Origin: Citrus sinensis
Lineage: Eukaryota; Streptophyta; Magnoliopsida; Sapindales; Rutaceae
Length of the DNA: 64,000 bases
Assembly (NCBI RefSeq): GCF_022201045.2
Contig: NC_068557.1
Coordinates: 32,093,501-32,157,500, forward strand
Reading direction: 5' to 3'
Shown here: in pieces, positions 43,407 through 55,540 of the stretch
Position numbering within the stretch: the stretch's first letter is position 1
Layout: each line of letters begins with the position of its first letter
The notes under the pieces: model-generated
Told to the model about the DNA's origin: nothing
Databases searched by the model: none
Seen by the model: only the letters and a program-made list of their open reading frames with translations
Translations under genes and position numbers: made by a program

Positions 43407-44056
43407 TCTATATATATATATAAAATTGGGACTTGAGGAGGTGACGTGGCATCACCATTTCTCATCTTTGTATATTCTCTATTATCTAATAAATAGAGAA
43501 ATTTTCTTTTAGATTTGACTTTTCATCTTCTCATAATTAATTTGATTATTATTACACAATAACAATTATGTAAAGATTTTAATGAGGCATATTCTTTATA
43601 ATGAACATCCAAGGGGGAGTGTTATGAATTTATTAAAATAAATGTAAATGTTCATAACATATATTTCTTAGTCTCCTCATTATCTCACATTAGCAACCTT
43701 TAGCTTCCCTATAACTCTCACTATCTCACAAGAAATTATGATCCATAATTTTTCATTAATTTCATGGAGTGATTATGTAACTATAAAAGGAGAGCTTATC
43801 TTTTTGTTTTGTACACACACAATTGGAATGAATAAAATCACTCTATAATATATTCTCTCATTTTATTTTTTATCTTGCGTTACTTCTTTATTTGTATTGT
43901 TGGCTAATAGTTTTTTTTTGTTTTTTATAAGGCTGCCTCATTTTTTTAAAAAATCAATTCATATTTTTTATCAGTTTCATCAAGTGTAAAGTAAGAAAAA
44001 ATGATAATACTAAATTCTTTTTTCAAAGTCGCGTGAAGCGCGGTTATATTTTCTAA
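43407..44056 (+). mobile_element. Non-autonomous Helitron-like element, copy 1
   Basis: The 5' end TC followed by TATATA...AAAATTGGGACTTGAGG is typical of plant Helitrons. The 3' end has a hairpin (CGCG-TGAAG-CGCG, about 44032-44044) 9-12 bp before a terminal CTAA (44053-44056) followed by T. No terminal inverted repeat or target duplication is needed for this class. The interior carries a copia-LTR-like stretch from 43606, with a purine tract AAGGGGGAG, TGTTATGAA... and a later TATAAAAGGAGAG. The exact 5' base is blurred by a TATCTA microsatellite. Confidence 0.7.
43620..43910 (+). repeat. Copia-LTR-like segment inside the Helitron (second copy at 44264-44560)
   Basis: Directly after a polypurine tract CCAAGGGGGAG comes TGTTATGAA, repeated inverted as TTCATAACA 30 bp on. 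Further on are a TATAAAAG promoter motif, an AATGAATAAAATC poly(A)-like signal and a T-rich end. This is the order of parts in a Ty1/copia LTR. No protease, integrase or reverse transcriptase is present in the window, so this is a fragment carried by the Helitron. Confidence 0.5.
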
Positions 44057-44058
44057 TA

Positions 44059-44701
44059 TCTATATAAAGTTGGGACTTGAGGAGGTGATGTGGCATCACC
44101 ATTTCTCATCTTTGTATATTATCTATTATCTAATAAATAAAGAAATTTTCTTTTAGATTTGGTTTTTTATATTCTCATAATTAATTTGATTGTAATTACA
44201 CAATAACAATTATGTAAAGATTTTAATGAAACATATTCTTTGTAATGAACATCCAAGGGGGAGTGTTATAAATTTATTAAAATAAATATAGATGTTCATA
44301 ACATATATCTTTTAGTCTCCCCACTATTTCTCATTAGTAACATTTAGCTTCTTTATAACTCTCATTATCTCACAAGGAATTATGATCCATAATTTTTCAT
44401 TAATTTCATAAAGTGATTATGTAACTATAAAAGAAGAGCTCATCTTTTTGTTTTGTACAAATACAATTGGAATGAATAAAATCACTCTATAATATATTCT
44501 CTCATTTTATTCTTTATCTTGCGTTACTTCTTTATTTATATTACTAGCTAATAGTTTTTTTTTTGTTTTTTATAAGACTGCCTCATCTTTAAAAAAAATC
44601 AATTCATATTTTTTATTAGTTTCATCAAGTGTAAAATAAGAAAAAATAATAATACTAAATTTTTTTTTTAAAACCGCGTGAAGTACGGTTCTATTTTCTA
44701 A
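44059..44701 (+). mobile_element. Non-autonomous Helitron-like element, copy 2 (tandem)
   Basis: It begins TCTATATAAAGTTGGGACTT two bases after the end of copy 1 and ends in a hairpin (CCGCG-TGAAG-TACGG) with CTATTTTCTAA|T. It aligns to copy 1 along its whole length with scattered substitutions, including the internal purine tract and LTR-like segment from 44264. The head-to-tail arrangement and near-equal lengths (650 and 643 bp) fit tandem Helitron insertion or tandem replication. Confidence 0.7.
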
Positions 44702-45576
44702 TTATTAATAACAGTAAATTTATTTTTCTCATTACATGTTATAAAACTCCTTTCTCATCTCCCAAGATTTTTCATCATAGTAGGCGTAGGCTGAATTGTT
44801 TAGTAAGCATCCAGTAATATCTTGATTTTCTTGCCATACTTATGAGCCAAGTTTTGATTTTCAGCAATTGAACAAAGAGATTTTATAATAAGCTATAACA
44901 TTTTTAATAAGATTAACAAAAAAAGTACGGAATTAAAACACTGATAATAAATTATTACCACCGCCATGGCAATGCCATGCGTTAATGCGTATTAAACATA
45001 AGAAGGAAAAAAGTATTGGAATTTCATAGACGACTAATAGCGCGATTGAGCCAACTGCGCTGCCACCGCACAGCTGCATCCCATGTCATATTTTAAGAGA
45101 ATATTCTCTAGAATATAGTGTGAGAGCAGCTGTCCCAAAAACCCCCTAAATAAATGATTTTCCCTTTTTTTTTTTTAAACGACAATCTTTTACGATCTGT
45201 TACATAAAAATGTATTCATTTGTAAGAGCACGATATTCAAGTAATAAACAGCCAAATCAAGGAGTCTCAACAAAAATGTTACGACTTACGTTATAGTTTA
45301 TACCCTCTCTCTATATGTATAACTCTAGTCTCTATGTATACACAACAAGCCAACCGGCTGAAATTTTATTAGGACTGACAAAAATTCCAATGACTCCACC
45401 TTGTTATATGAAAAATCGAAAATGCAGCGGCCTCGGGTCGATGCTTCTGTTATCTGTGAAAACTAAAACAAAAATGTTACAAATTTTGTCAATGTTCTGG
45501 TTTCTGAAGGTCCATGAATGCGAGAGTGACTTTGGCAGTGAATGGGAGAGTAGCTTCCATTTCCATGGGACAGGAT
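44702..45576. other. Intergenic DNA and JmjC 3' flank
   Basis: AT-rich, with a T-run at 45167-45176. The JmjC gene's 3' UTR should extend from 45576 downward. The open frame at 45315-45614 on plus is antisense to the last exon and not supported. Confidence 0.5.
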
Positions 45577-48500
45577 TCAATTCAAAGCAGGTATCAAACT
45601 GTTTGCGTCTTTAATTGCTTGCGCAACTGCATAAAGTATCATTTTCTTGATCTGCTCAAGAAACACAAAGGTACAATGAAGAAAGAATTTAAAAAAAAAT
45701 GTGGGTTAGTAAAATAAATACGAAAGAAGAAGATATCTCATGCACATAGCATTTTCGTTTTATGAAAACAAGGTATACTTCAAGTTTGTCTTCTCTGGCT
45801 CTGTGGTTCTTCGGAAGAAGTCTGAACTCCTTGGTTAGACGAAGGCATTCATCAACATTTTCCGGGGAGACAAAGTCCACAGCAACTTTCGTACACGACT
45901 GCATGCAAATGAAATGAATATGATGAGCAAGACCAAGTTGTTTGTGTATTGAGAAAGGCAAAACCACGGAGGAAAATTATGAGGAATTTCTTACCTTGAG
46001 ATTCCTAACTTGGTGCGGGCATCCTGCCGGAATAAATACAGCTTCTCCAAGTTTTTGTTCAAATGTCCATGGCTCAACTCCTTGAAAATGAATAACAAAT
46101 ATGTCAAAAGCTCAAGTAATTTTGCAGTTGTTAGTTAAACAAATTGTCATTGGATTATTATGTACTAACCAAATTCTTCTTTCAACTTCTTTTTGTGCTC
46201 TGAACTTAAATAAAAACACTGGTCATGAATTGGATGAATGACCTAATAAAAAAAGAGCATAACTTGTTAGAAAAATTAGCCCATCTGACATGTTAAAGCA
46301 AAGTTCTGATTTTTCACTAATAACCTGTTCTACTGGTGAACAATAGACGTGTCTGAATTCTTTGAAGTGCTTTCTTAGATATGCCTCTAACTTGGGAACA
46401 TCCTGCCTCCTAAAAATGTCCCACAGAGCACCACCTGATTCCACCATTGTCCCTTCCGAATGAGGACAAGTAAATGCAGTCCCTTGCATCTCATCTCTGG
46501 ACATTTTGAACTCTCCTCTAATTCCTGAGGGGAGCAGCTCTGAATCATTGATTTCTGAGACATCCGTATCTTCTTTGTTATTATCACTGTTGGGTTCCTC
46601 AATGCTTTCATCCATTCCATCCTGTACAAGATTTTCTTTCAGGTCCTGTGCTCTATGTTCCTTCTTCAATCTTTCAACTGCAGAGTGCTGCTCTTCAGTT
46701 AACAACACTTCTTCTGTATGCGTCAAAATGTTCACCTACAGCCATCAACAAATAATTGAATAACACAAATCCGTAAAGAAGAAAGTAGTCGAAGAAAGGT
46801 TAAAAGAGGTTGTAAATTCTAGCATCACTAGGCATAAAGTAGATTCTATTTGGGAACTTCCAACCTTTGAATAGCACAAACCTGTATGTTCCTTAAACCA
46901 GGACAATAATATTGGGGTCCACATATTGCCCATCATGCAATTTGGACCCCCAAATTGAAAGTTAATTATAAAAGCCCACAACCTTGTTTGCTCCAGAAAT
47001 GGACATCGACTGATCAATCATTAATCACTATTTTTGAAGTTATCGCAGTGCCATCAGATTATCTTCCTCTATAAGTTTCAACTTAAAACCACCACCTTCG
47101 ATATATAGAATCTTCTGCCCACAAGTACCCACGCATAGCATGATTTCCTGCTTATTCTGATATCATTCTTTTTTTCACATAAGTAAGTGCAATGCATTCT
47201 AGAAGTAGTCTAAAATGCAAAACATATAATTTTCTGTTTATTTTGCACATTATGTAAATGCATTGCATCTGAATATTTAAACAACTGTTTTACATCAAAA
47301 CAAGCAGGAAATCAAATGCTAAGAGTTTCTGGAAAGAGAAAGAAATAGAATCAAACATGGCTCTTTATTTAAGAAAAGATCAGCAATGAACAAAGTTCTC
47401 ACCATTTCAGAGAAAAGCTACAAAGAAGAAACATTTGAGACATACCGCATCTGACATGTCACAATGCAGCTTTGTTACAGAGTCCCCTCTTCCAAGCTCT
47501 TCAGCAACTCCATAAGCAATATATGTTTTAGGACCCAAGTCCGGTTTCAAGACACCAGATGGAAGCTTAACCGCAAGGTTCAAGATACCTGCCCTAGGAT
47601 CACTGTATTCTTGAAATGGCAATGCACTTATAAACTCATCACAATGGCGTGGCATAAGATCTTCAAACTTGTCAGATGGAGGCCAGTCCTTTAGCTTGAG
47701 CATCTCCGGCCAAAAGTTATCATATGTTCTCCCTTGTGTATAACCTTTAAAAAACTGTCGAGTACTGATCTCCACCTGTGTTTATGACAAACTTGGCATT
47801 CAAAATAAATGCTTGATAAAGAAAAGAGAAACTGTTCATCATTCAAAACCCTAGACGAATTTGCACCTAGAAATCATAAGAAAATGATGTTGCGTGATAA
47901 AGAATCTGAAGATTTCTGCAGATAGCTATTAAACCAAGAATTTTGTGTAGATATTAAATTAAAAAAAGAAATGAACATGCAGCTCAGATGATGTGCAGAC
48001 ATGTTTTGAGTGACATGAAAAAAAGAGTGTGAACAGTGTTCTGGAAAAGGAACAAAAAAAAAAACTGTTCTACAAATAGCATTGCAGATCCTTTCCGAAA
48101 AGGTAGCACCCACACACACATACATATATTGGGGATGAAGATTCGTTTGCTCATCATGGAATGCAGATTCATTACACCAAAATTTCATAGCAGATAAATT
48201 TAAAATAAATATGGAGAGGAATAATAGAACTAAACCTCACAAGAAGCCAAGCAATCAATAGCCTTCACTTCTGACATCTTAGAACTAACTTCTGAATCTA
48301 CATTTTCACACAATGCACGCCACATAACCATTGGCTCCCAACTCAAACCAGTCACCTTGTCAAGAACATTGCGAACAATAACTGGTTCACCTTTAATCCA
48401 GTGCTTTTGAAAGCGGAAAAGCTCTTCGTCCTCCTGGATTTTTGTTGAATCTGGACAGTACAATAAGTTGTCATCAGATCCTTCTCTAGAAGCTGCTTTA

Positions 48501-50937
48501 CATAACATATCTGTGCCTGTTTCAGCACGGTTCTGCCTCAAATTTGTTAATTTATTGTCTAAAATCAGCACTAAATCTCTAGCCTCCTTTTCCAAATCTG
48601 AAATCCATCTATCTGGAAGAATACGCGTGAGCTCCAACACACAATCACCACAACCACCCATTTCAGTCGGAGGGCATGAAATAGTTCCATTGTCATCAGC
48701 ACTCCACATAACTGATGGCTCAACATGAACATCAGGAGTTTGATGGAGGCATGATTCTGGTAGAGGATCCCCACCCTGCATGTAACCATAGCCTCTGTTG
48801 ACGTATTGAAACTTCATTTCAGCACGGCCTGAAAGCCTTCCTTCACAAATTTCTTTACAACAAGTGAGACAGAGCTCATAGGAACACTTAGGGCAGCTCC
48901 GATGAAGATCGATAATTGAAGTTGCACAATGGTTGCTGCTTAAAGACCAACAATATTAACCAGTAAGATCTTAGAAAATGACAGAACCAACTGCATATGA
49001 CTATAGTTTCTAGTAGAGTAAGATGCTTACCAATACACACGCTCATCATTGCCACAAAGAGTCTCTGATACACCAACCTTTGAAGAATGCACCCCTACAA
49101 ATTAGAAAAACCATTTTTAGCATTGAAATAAATTTGCACAAACAATCATACTCCAATTGGAAAATTACTTACTTTGAATGCTAGCCTCAAACTCTATTTC
49201 CTGAGTTTGTTCCTCACATATTTGTCTTATAAAAGGGAGGAGCGACACCATCAAGTAACGTAGATGCTCAACCTTTTCGCAATCAGTCATGTTTATCTTT
49301 GATGTCTGAAGTTGGGAAATAGACATAAATAATCGTTAGAAGATAAAATTTAATACCAATGGCTTTATAAGAAAGACAGTTCACTAACTCACAACCATCA
49401 ATAAAGGTAACCTCAAGCAAACAGTGGAATTAACTAGTCGAAAACAAAACATCTAAACCCAGTTTGTAAAATAACCCAATAAAACTAGCAGAACCTTCTA
49501 TGGTAAGCATAAAAACTGACTATAAAGGGCTACTACTTGTGATCTAATAGAGAAACTATACAAATATTATCTCTGACAAGCAAATTCTCAAAGAAGGTGA
49601 TGAAACATGAAGATGAAAATTGCCACTCTGAGTCAGGATTTCATTTCTTTTTAAGGACAAACTATGGCTGGTGAAATTTAAATACAAAAACTTGAGAAAA
49701 ATCTATTGTCAAGAACTCGCTGTCTCAAGATGGGAAACAATCACTCAGACTTCATCATAACCAGAGGCTTACTTCAATGTGACTGAACTGGTGCAGTTTC
49801 TTTTTTGTTCAGTGGAATGACTAATGGAAAGTCTGTCATGGCTTCATAAACAACTACAGCACTAGAGAAGAAATGTAAGAAAAAGAAGAGATATAACTAA
49901 TACAAACCTCAATGAACCCACTTGTGTGCAAGCATACACTGCAGTTGCAATTTCTACAGCAAAATGGGCATATTTCTGCTACGTCTAATTCTGACATCTT
50001 AGGATACCTATTGGAAACCCAAAAAAAAAAAAAAAAAAATGGAGTAAAAGAATTCCTTATGCTTTGAAACAAAAGGAAAGAAGATAAAATTTCTTTTAGC
50101 TAAAACTTTACCATTGCTTGATACACTGGATACAGTACACTTTGGTTCTACATTTGCCGCAAGGAACAACATATTTCCGTTCACTTTTCATACACTGGTG
50201 ACATTTAATGCGTTCTAATTCTTTTTCCTGCTGCTTCAAGCAAAAATTCTAAGACAGCTGAGTCCCAAAAAAAATGTACAAAAGTTCTCTTCAAGAAAAA
50301 AATCATCCAACTATACAATTGTAGGAGGAAAAATAAATAATAGAAACATAACCTTTACATTTCTTGCAGTGCATCTGCCATTGTTATTACTATTACTCTT
50401 CAGAACTGAATCAGAAGAGCCAGAAGATGTCGATGATGAAGAACAAGAAGAACTATTCGCAGAATCAATTTTCTGCCTCCCCTTATGAGGATTTGTTTTG
50501 ATCATTGCACCGTCTGGTTCCAGCCTTCTAGATCTCCGACGTTCTCTGATTCTAATCAGAGCAATTTCTTCAGCATCATAATCCAATTCCTCCGACATTT
50601 CAACTTCCAGACTTGTTCTCTTGTCTAACACTTCATCTTCATCTCCATTTTCGTAACTAACTTTCCTGTTGAGGGCACTACGAGGCTTCTTAGGAATTCT
50701 CGTACTATCCGAGAATCCAAAATCTTGATTCATTCTCGGCTTCTTAGCTCCCGAGGATGCCTGCAAAACATGTCTTTCCTTTTCTTTCTCCTGGGCTATA
50801 TCCTTCATATTTTCACGGTCTAACACCTTTGAAACCCCTCTCCTCTGCCACGATATATCCGAGGTTCCTCGGATTCTCCGCATTTTATCATCAGAGTAAC
50901 GGCCTAGCCCTTGTCGCTTTGCGATCGTAGCAGCCAT
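45577..50937 (-). CDS. JmjC-domain histone H3K9 demethylase, KDM3/JMJ25-JMJ26-JMJ29 group
   Basis: Twelve exons on minus (50937-50353, 50227-50112, 50007-49908, 49305-49173, 49094-49031, 48935-48236, 47775-47446, 46735-46325, 46242-46170, 46080-45995, 45898-45779, 45651-45577) give 930 aa. The basic, Ser-rich N-terminus has likely nuclear localisation ([11 protein letters not shown]). A RING-like zinc finger follows ([18 protein letters not shown] to [11 protein letters not shown], about 200-262), then a second Cys cluster ([19 protein letters not shown], about 333-360). The JmjC domain has Fe(II) ligands His670 and Asp672 ([11 protein letters not shown]) and His860 ([10 protein letters not shown]). 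An acidic insert of about 100 residues separates the two halves, as in other plant KDM3 proteins. Known role: removes H3K9 methylation in the nucleus. The first base triplet open upstream is GTG; ATG 50937 is the start, lying directly after a probable 5' UTR intron acceptor. Confidence 0.94.
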
Positions 50938-53921
50938 TCTCACTGCAGATGCAATACAAAAGCAAATTTAACATCTCCTAATTTCATTGCCAAACTACCA
51001 GCAGCAGGCAGATCATTAGCCATTGCTTAACAAGTTTCATGCCACAAAAAGGACGTCAATTTCATTCTACAGAAACAATTTCCCAGGAAACAAACAACCC
51101 CAAAGCCGACCACACTAAAACTTCAAAACTCCGCCCGCGTGATTAGAAGATATTAGATTTTCCTTTTTATTAAAATGAACAAACTCTACATAGCTGCGTT
51201 TTGATATTGATAATCAATCAAGCGCACCAAACACAGGGGTTGACCCAAAGTCAATGCAAATCAATAACAAAAAATCACATCGAGAAAAATTGAAAACAAG
51301 AAAAATGAAAACGATTTTACATTAAATGCAGCGATAATAATAATGATATAATTCCGTTGAGATAGTCAACCTTTCTCGAAGCCAATAATTGAGACATGAA
51401 TGAAAGAATAAACGCGAACGTCGTCGTTTGCGGAAACCGAAGATAACAAAGACAAATTGGTTAAAACGGGTATAAGCTTTCTTTCTTTCTGTTGAGAAAG
51501 ATAATCAGAAGGAAAGAAAGAGGAAAAGAGTTTTGTCAAGAGAGAAAATAGAATGAAAGATCTTCGTGAGTTGTCAGTGCAGGCCCTTTTTTTCTTTTTT
51601 GGTTTTATTTTGATTCCAATTCCAAATACAGAATAGTGAGTGAGAAGAGGTCGGAAACAAGTCAGTGTCAGTGAAGTTTATCAAACAATGCGGGGACTTG
51701 GCGTGGCGCGTTCAGTGCAATCGAATGAATCGATGCCCTTCGCTTCCCTAATTTTGACTTTAGAGCCCTTAATGGGCATTTTGTTGGTTTTATTACGTAT
51801 CTTTTGTTAATTGATGGGAATTAACCCAGAAAAGGAAAAAAAAAATTATAATTTCTGTCCCACGTGAATTCGACTAATAAAATGAATCTCTTTTACCAAA
51901 AAAAAAAATTAAATTGAATTACCAAGAATATTTTTAGTCGCCATAAAATTAATTTACTTCAAGTCTTTGAAAAGGAATATTAATAAATTTCCCAAACCAA
52001 ATACCACAGAGAAATTGCACAGGTATTTCCAGAAAAATGTCATCGGTATGTCATATCAATGAGCAAGAATCAAATGGCTGAAAGTTAATGAAAGTGTGTA
52101 CCAGACGTGATGGTATTGTCAGAGACCAGAGAGAGAATATATATATGTAATCTGAGAGAAAAAGAGAAAAATAAAGGGGTATTAAAATTTTTAAATTTTA
52201 ATAATGAAAGCATCTATTAGATGGGTGTTAGAGAAATTTAATAGATTCACGTAATCTTGATGAATATCAAATCAAATTAAATTTTAAAATAAACTCTGGA
52301 ATGTTTAATAAATTGCGTAAATAAAAACTAAATAGGTTGTTAGGGGTGACATTGTAACACTAATATTATTCTCGTCAATTAATATATAATTTTTTTTTGT
52401 TAGCGGTGACATCATAACACCAATATTACTGTTGTCAATTAATATATAAGTTTTTTTTTTGCATTATTACAGTTAAACTAATACTAATATTTACAGAACT
52501 TATTGGGATTATTTTAAGAATTGTTTGGAATTAATTTTAAGAGATTCAAAACTAATTTTGAAAAATAAAAAATTAATTTTAATGTTTCATAAATTTATTT
52601 AGAAATTATTTTTGGCATCCTATAACAAATTTTTAAAAACAAGAAAAAATTAATTTTTTAAAATCTGATTTTGAGAATCACTCATATAGTTAATACAATA
52701 CTCTATATATTTTTATATATCTTATAAAAAAACTAAAATTATCCTTATTAATTAAGAAATAAAATCATAAGATCATTATTATTACTAATTATATTGAGAT
52801 ACAAAATAAAAAATAAAATTAATAATATAAATTTTTTATTTATTTTTCAATTATTATATATACACAATAAAAAAATATTTTATATACATACTTATGAATG
52901 TATAGATAAATTTTATTCGACATTACCTTGGTTAAGTCATTTACATTCTTATAATAATTTAATAATTAGATTTACCAAATATTTTAAATTTCACAATATT
53001 TTAAAAAATAAATTTTATGTTTAATTAATTTTCTTTATAGATGATTTTTTACATCACAACTAACTGATTCTAAAACAAATAAATTAAGCACAATCCAAAT
53101 GTTCGGACTTATTAACAATGGTCGTAAGCACGTGAGCGAGAAAAATACCTATCCCCATGAACGATAGAATATTGAGTCCCGAGTGCCGTTGCTCTCATCT
53201 TTGGAACTAGAAAGACCAGCCCACGAAGCCAATGGGAAACCTCGTTTTTGTCTCAGAATAGCAAGGCATTGACAGATTATTTTTTATTCTTAAAATAAAT
53301 TTCTTCAGATCTCAGAAATACGAGTACAGAACTTGCTATATATTGCTTTAGTACCCACGCGACGTGGCGCGCCCGGTTAGAGGCCACGCGCGCTTCTGAA
53401 ACGATGCGTTTTCAAGAAAAACCTAAAGCCCGTGGCCGTCCCCACTGCCATCCTTGCAAGCCAAGGCAAGAACGCAGAGACACGATCACCCGCCGCTACT
53501 GACTGCGGCTGACTACTTTATTATTTCAGGTAAAATCGAAGAATGGATTTTTCTTAGTTATATTGAACTGAAGACTCAGTTAAAATTCAGCCTGCTACCT
53601 AGCGACAATTCAATTAACAAAAACAGCCATAGAATTGTAAAATCAATTTAAATTTAAAAATGCTTACCGAAAGACAACCAGTTGATGAAGTTGCTCCACC
53701 AGTTTCCATTTTGTTTTCTCGAAATAATAAAAATAATAAAATGAAGTCGTCGATCTGCCTTGGACAGAGCACAACACTGAATCACCGATCGACGATCGTC
53801 TAGTTTTTTAACCTGAAGGACGACTACTGACCTCAGCTCTGACCGTCGGGTCACAAATTTATAATAGCGCACGAGGCGCCCCTGGTTTTGTTGACCAACT
53901 GCTAAGGCTGTGGGCCAGTGT
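50938..53921. other. JmjC promoter and AT-rich intergenic DNA
   Basis: CTGCAG just before the JmjC ATG suggests a 5' UTR intron, with the first leader exon probably in 51380-51560. The rest is AT-rich. A GC-richer patch at 53340-53540 and an 72-codon minus frame at 53654-53872 are unassigned. Confidence 0.45.
52334..52461 (+). repeat. Two-copy tandem repeat, unit about 65 bp
   Basis: Both units run TTGTTAG(G/C)GGTGACAT...AACAC(T/C)AATATTA...GTCAATTAATATATAA followed by a T run. The second copy starts near 52398. Probably replication slippage. Confidence 0.75.
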
Positions 53922-54525
53922 TTATTTATTGAGTTATGCTATTTACCCTAGGTCAAATCCCGGGTCAAACCCCGAAAACTAAAACAAAACGACGCCGTTT
54001 TCTCTTCTCCATGAAACACTACCGTTTCACCCTAGCAAAAGCAAACGTTCCTCTCTTCGTTTTCGTCTTCTTCTCTCTCTCTCTCGCTCTGTGTCTCCTA
54101 AAAAAGCAAAGCATAGCAACAAACAAAATCGGAGAGGAGAGAGAGACCTCTCGGAGCTTTAAAACAAAAAAATAAAAACAAGCTCTCTGTATCATCAATC
54201 GACTGCAAAAGCATAGATTCTTAGTCGAGATTCGAACTGTTCAACCGCGGATTGGATAACGAGAAGGGGAATTCGCTTTTCACATTCTCCTTTCTTTTTC
54301 GGGTTCCTAGCTGGTTCTAGAGCTAAATCCTTCGTCCGCTAGCTAATAGTCTCATCTTCTCTCTTTCATGACTTTCTTGTTGCCCTTTGTTGAGGAAAAT
54401 CCCTTTAGAGCTGGGAAATCAAAATCTCCAGTCGCATTCGATCTAGAGTCAAGCAGCCCTTCTTCCTTGTTCCCCTCCTCTTCGTTTTCGTCTTCCCCTC
54501 TTTGTTTTCTCGTCTTCGTTTTCGT

Positions 54526-54692
54526 CTGCAATTTGTGCTTGAATTGGTTTAGAATTTGTGCTGATTTGGTCGGCAATTTGTAATTGAATTGGTCTGGAAT
54601 TTGTGCTTGAGTTGGTCTGCAATTTGTTCTTGATTTGGTCCGAAAATTGTGCTGATTTTGTCTGAAATTTGAGCTGATTTGGTCTGCAAAAA
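54526..54692 (+). repeat. Minisatellite of 24-26 bp units
   Basis: About seven imperfect copies of (A)ATTTGTGCTTGAATTGGTCTG-type units occur, with CTGATTTGGTC variants. The units keep both strands open, producing the Gln/Asn/Lys-rich frame on minus at 54352-54705, which is not taken as a gene. Confidence 0.75.
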
Positions 54693-54715
54693 ATACAGCG
54701 TTCACTCAACGGCAG

Positions 54716-54892
54716 GACAAAGGTTTCTTGGAATGTTGTGTTGACTGGCCATGCTCGTCATGTTCAGAGTGAAGAAGCTATGACATCTTTCTCAGAGATG
54801 CAATGGGAGACAAGACCTTGTAAATTTACATTTGAAACTCTTTTTGGCAGCATGTGCAAACATTTCTTCTCTTGAGCACTTGAATTTTTTCT
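54716..54892 (+). pseudogene. Pentatricopeptide-repeat (PPR) gene fragment
   Basis: Reading plus from about 54717, KVSWNVVLTGHARH and SEEAMTSFSEM, then KFTFETL, form a PPR unit of the PLS type. After one frameshift in a TTTTT run (54841-54845) the fragment continues LAACANISSLEHL, the start of the next repeat. No start codon, upstream repeats or downstream domains exist. It sits inside the candidate Pack-MULE. Confidence 0.7.
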
Positions 54893-55540
54893 ACTTTAGT
54901 TTGTTTTGTTTTTACAATCTCAAACGACTAAGTTTCATGCAAGTAGAAAGAAAAAAAAAAAAACCCAAAACGACACCGTTTTGAAATAATTTGGGGTTTG
55001 ACCCGGGGAAAGTAGCATTTTCCTTATTTTTAATATAAAATTGAAAGAAATTGACTTTGTGCCCTTGTCCTTTTCTTTCTATTCTTGACTTTTTAGTCAA
55101 TGTGCAGAAATTTATAAAAATAGCCCCAAAATTTTTGAGTTTTTGAAAATTGACCTTCCTAACTTTTTTGTTTCTTAGTTATTCAAATACAAGCTTATAA
55201 AAAAAATAATTATTCAAATACAAGTTTTTTTGGATTAAAACATGGGTAATATACAGTCGTAAACTCTTGTATAAATTTATTTTATATAAATTGACGTGAT
55301 ATTAATTCATTAGTTGAATAAAAATATAAAATAAAAAAAAAATTATGTGGACCAAGAGATATTTAATTCAATCAATGAATTAACACCACATCAATTTGTA
55401 TAAAATAAATTCATATAAGAATTTGTGATTATATTATTACTCTTAAAATATTTCTTAAAATATTTCTTAAAATATTACACACATTTTAAATTCATAATTA
55501 TGCGACAAGCATATGCTTTTTGTATTTTTGTGCAACAGAC

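Larger units (their letters stand above)
53931..55023 (+). mobile_element. Candidate Pack-MULE carrying a PPR gene fragment
   Basis: The ends are inverted repeats. ATGCTATTTACCC...CCGGGTCAAACCCC near 53936-53975 matches the reverse complement of 54990-55018 (ATGCTACTTTCCCCGGGTC). Beyond that, AAAACGACGCCGTTTT at left pairs with AAAACGACACCGTTTT at right. Flanking 9-mers TTATTTATT and TTATTTTTA (7 of 9 identical) could be an aged 9-bp target duplication. Inside are a leader-like CT-rich stretch, a minisatellite and a PPR fragment, but no transposase. A Mutator-like gene-capturing element explains all parts; the moderate TIR identity leaves doubt. Confidence 0.5.

Noticed and set aside
43620..44560. 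Full LTR retrotransposon with two LTRs
   Set aside because: The sequence between the two LTR-like segments is only the rest of the Helitron unit and has no gag-pol. Helitron ends enclose each copy.
50938..50943. Two extra codons upstream of the JmjC start
   Set aside because: The triplet is GTG, not ATG; the first true ATG is at 50937.
54352..54709. Gln/Asn/Lys-rich open frames on minus
   Set aside because: Two overlapping frames are open over the same 25-bp tandem repeat, and the sequence lies inside a transposon-like element.
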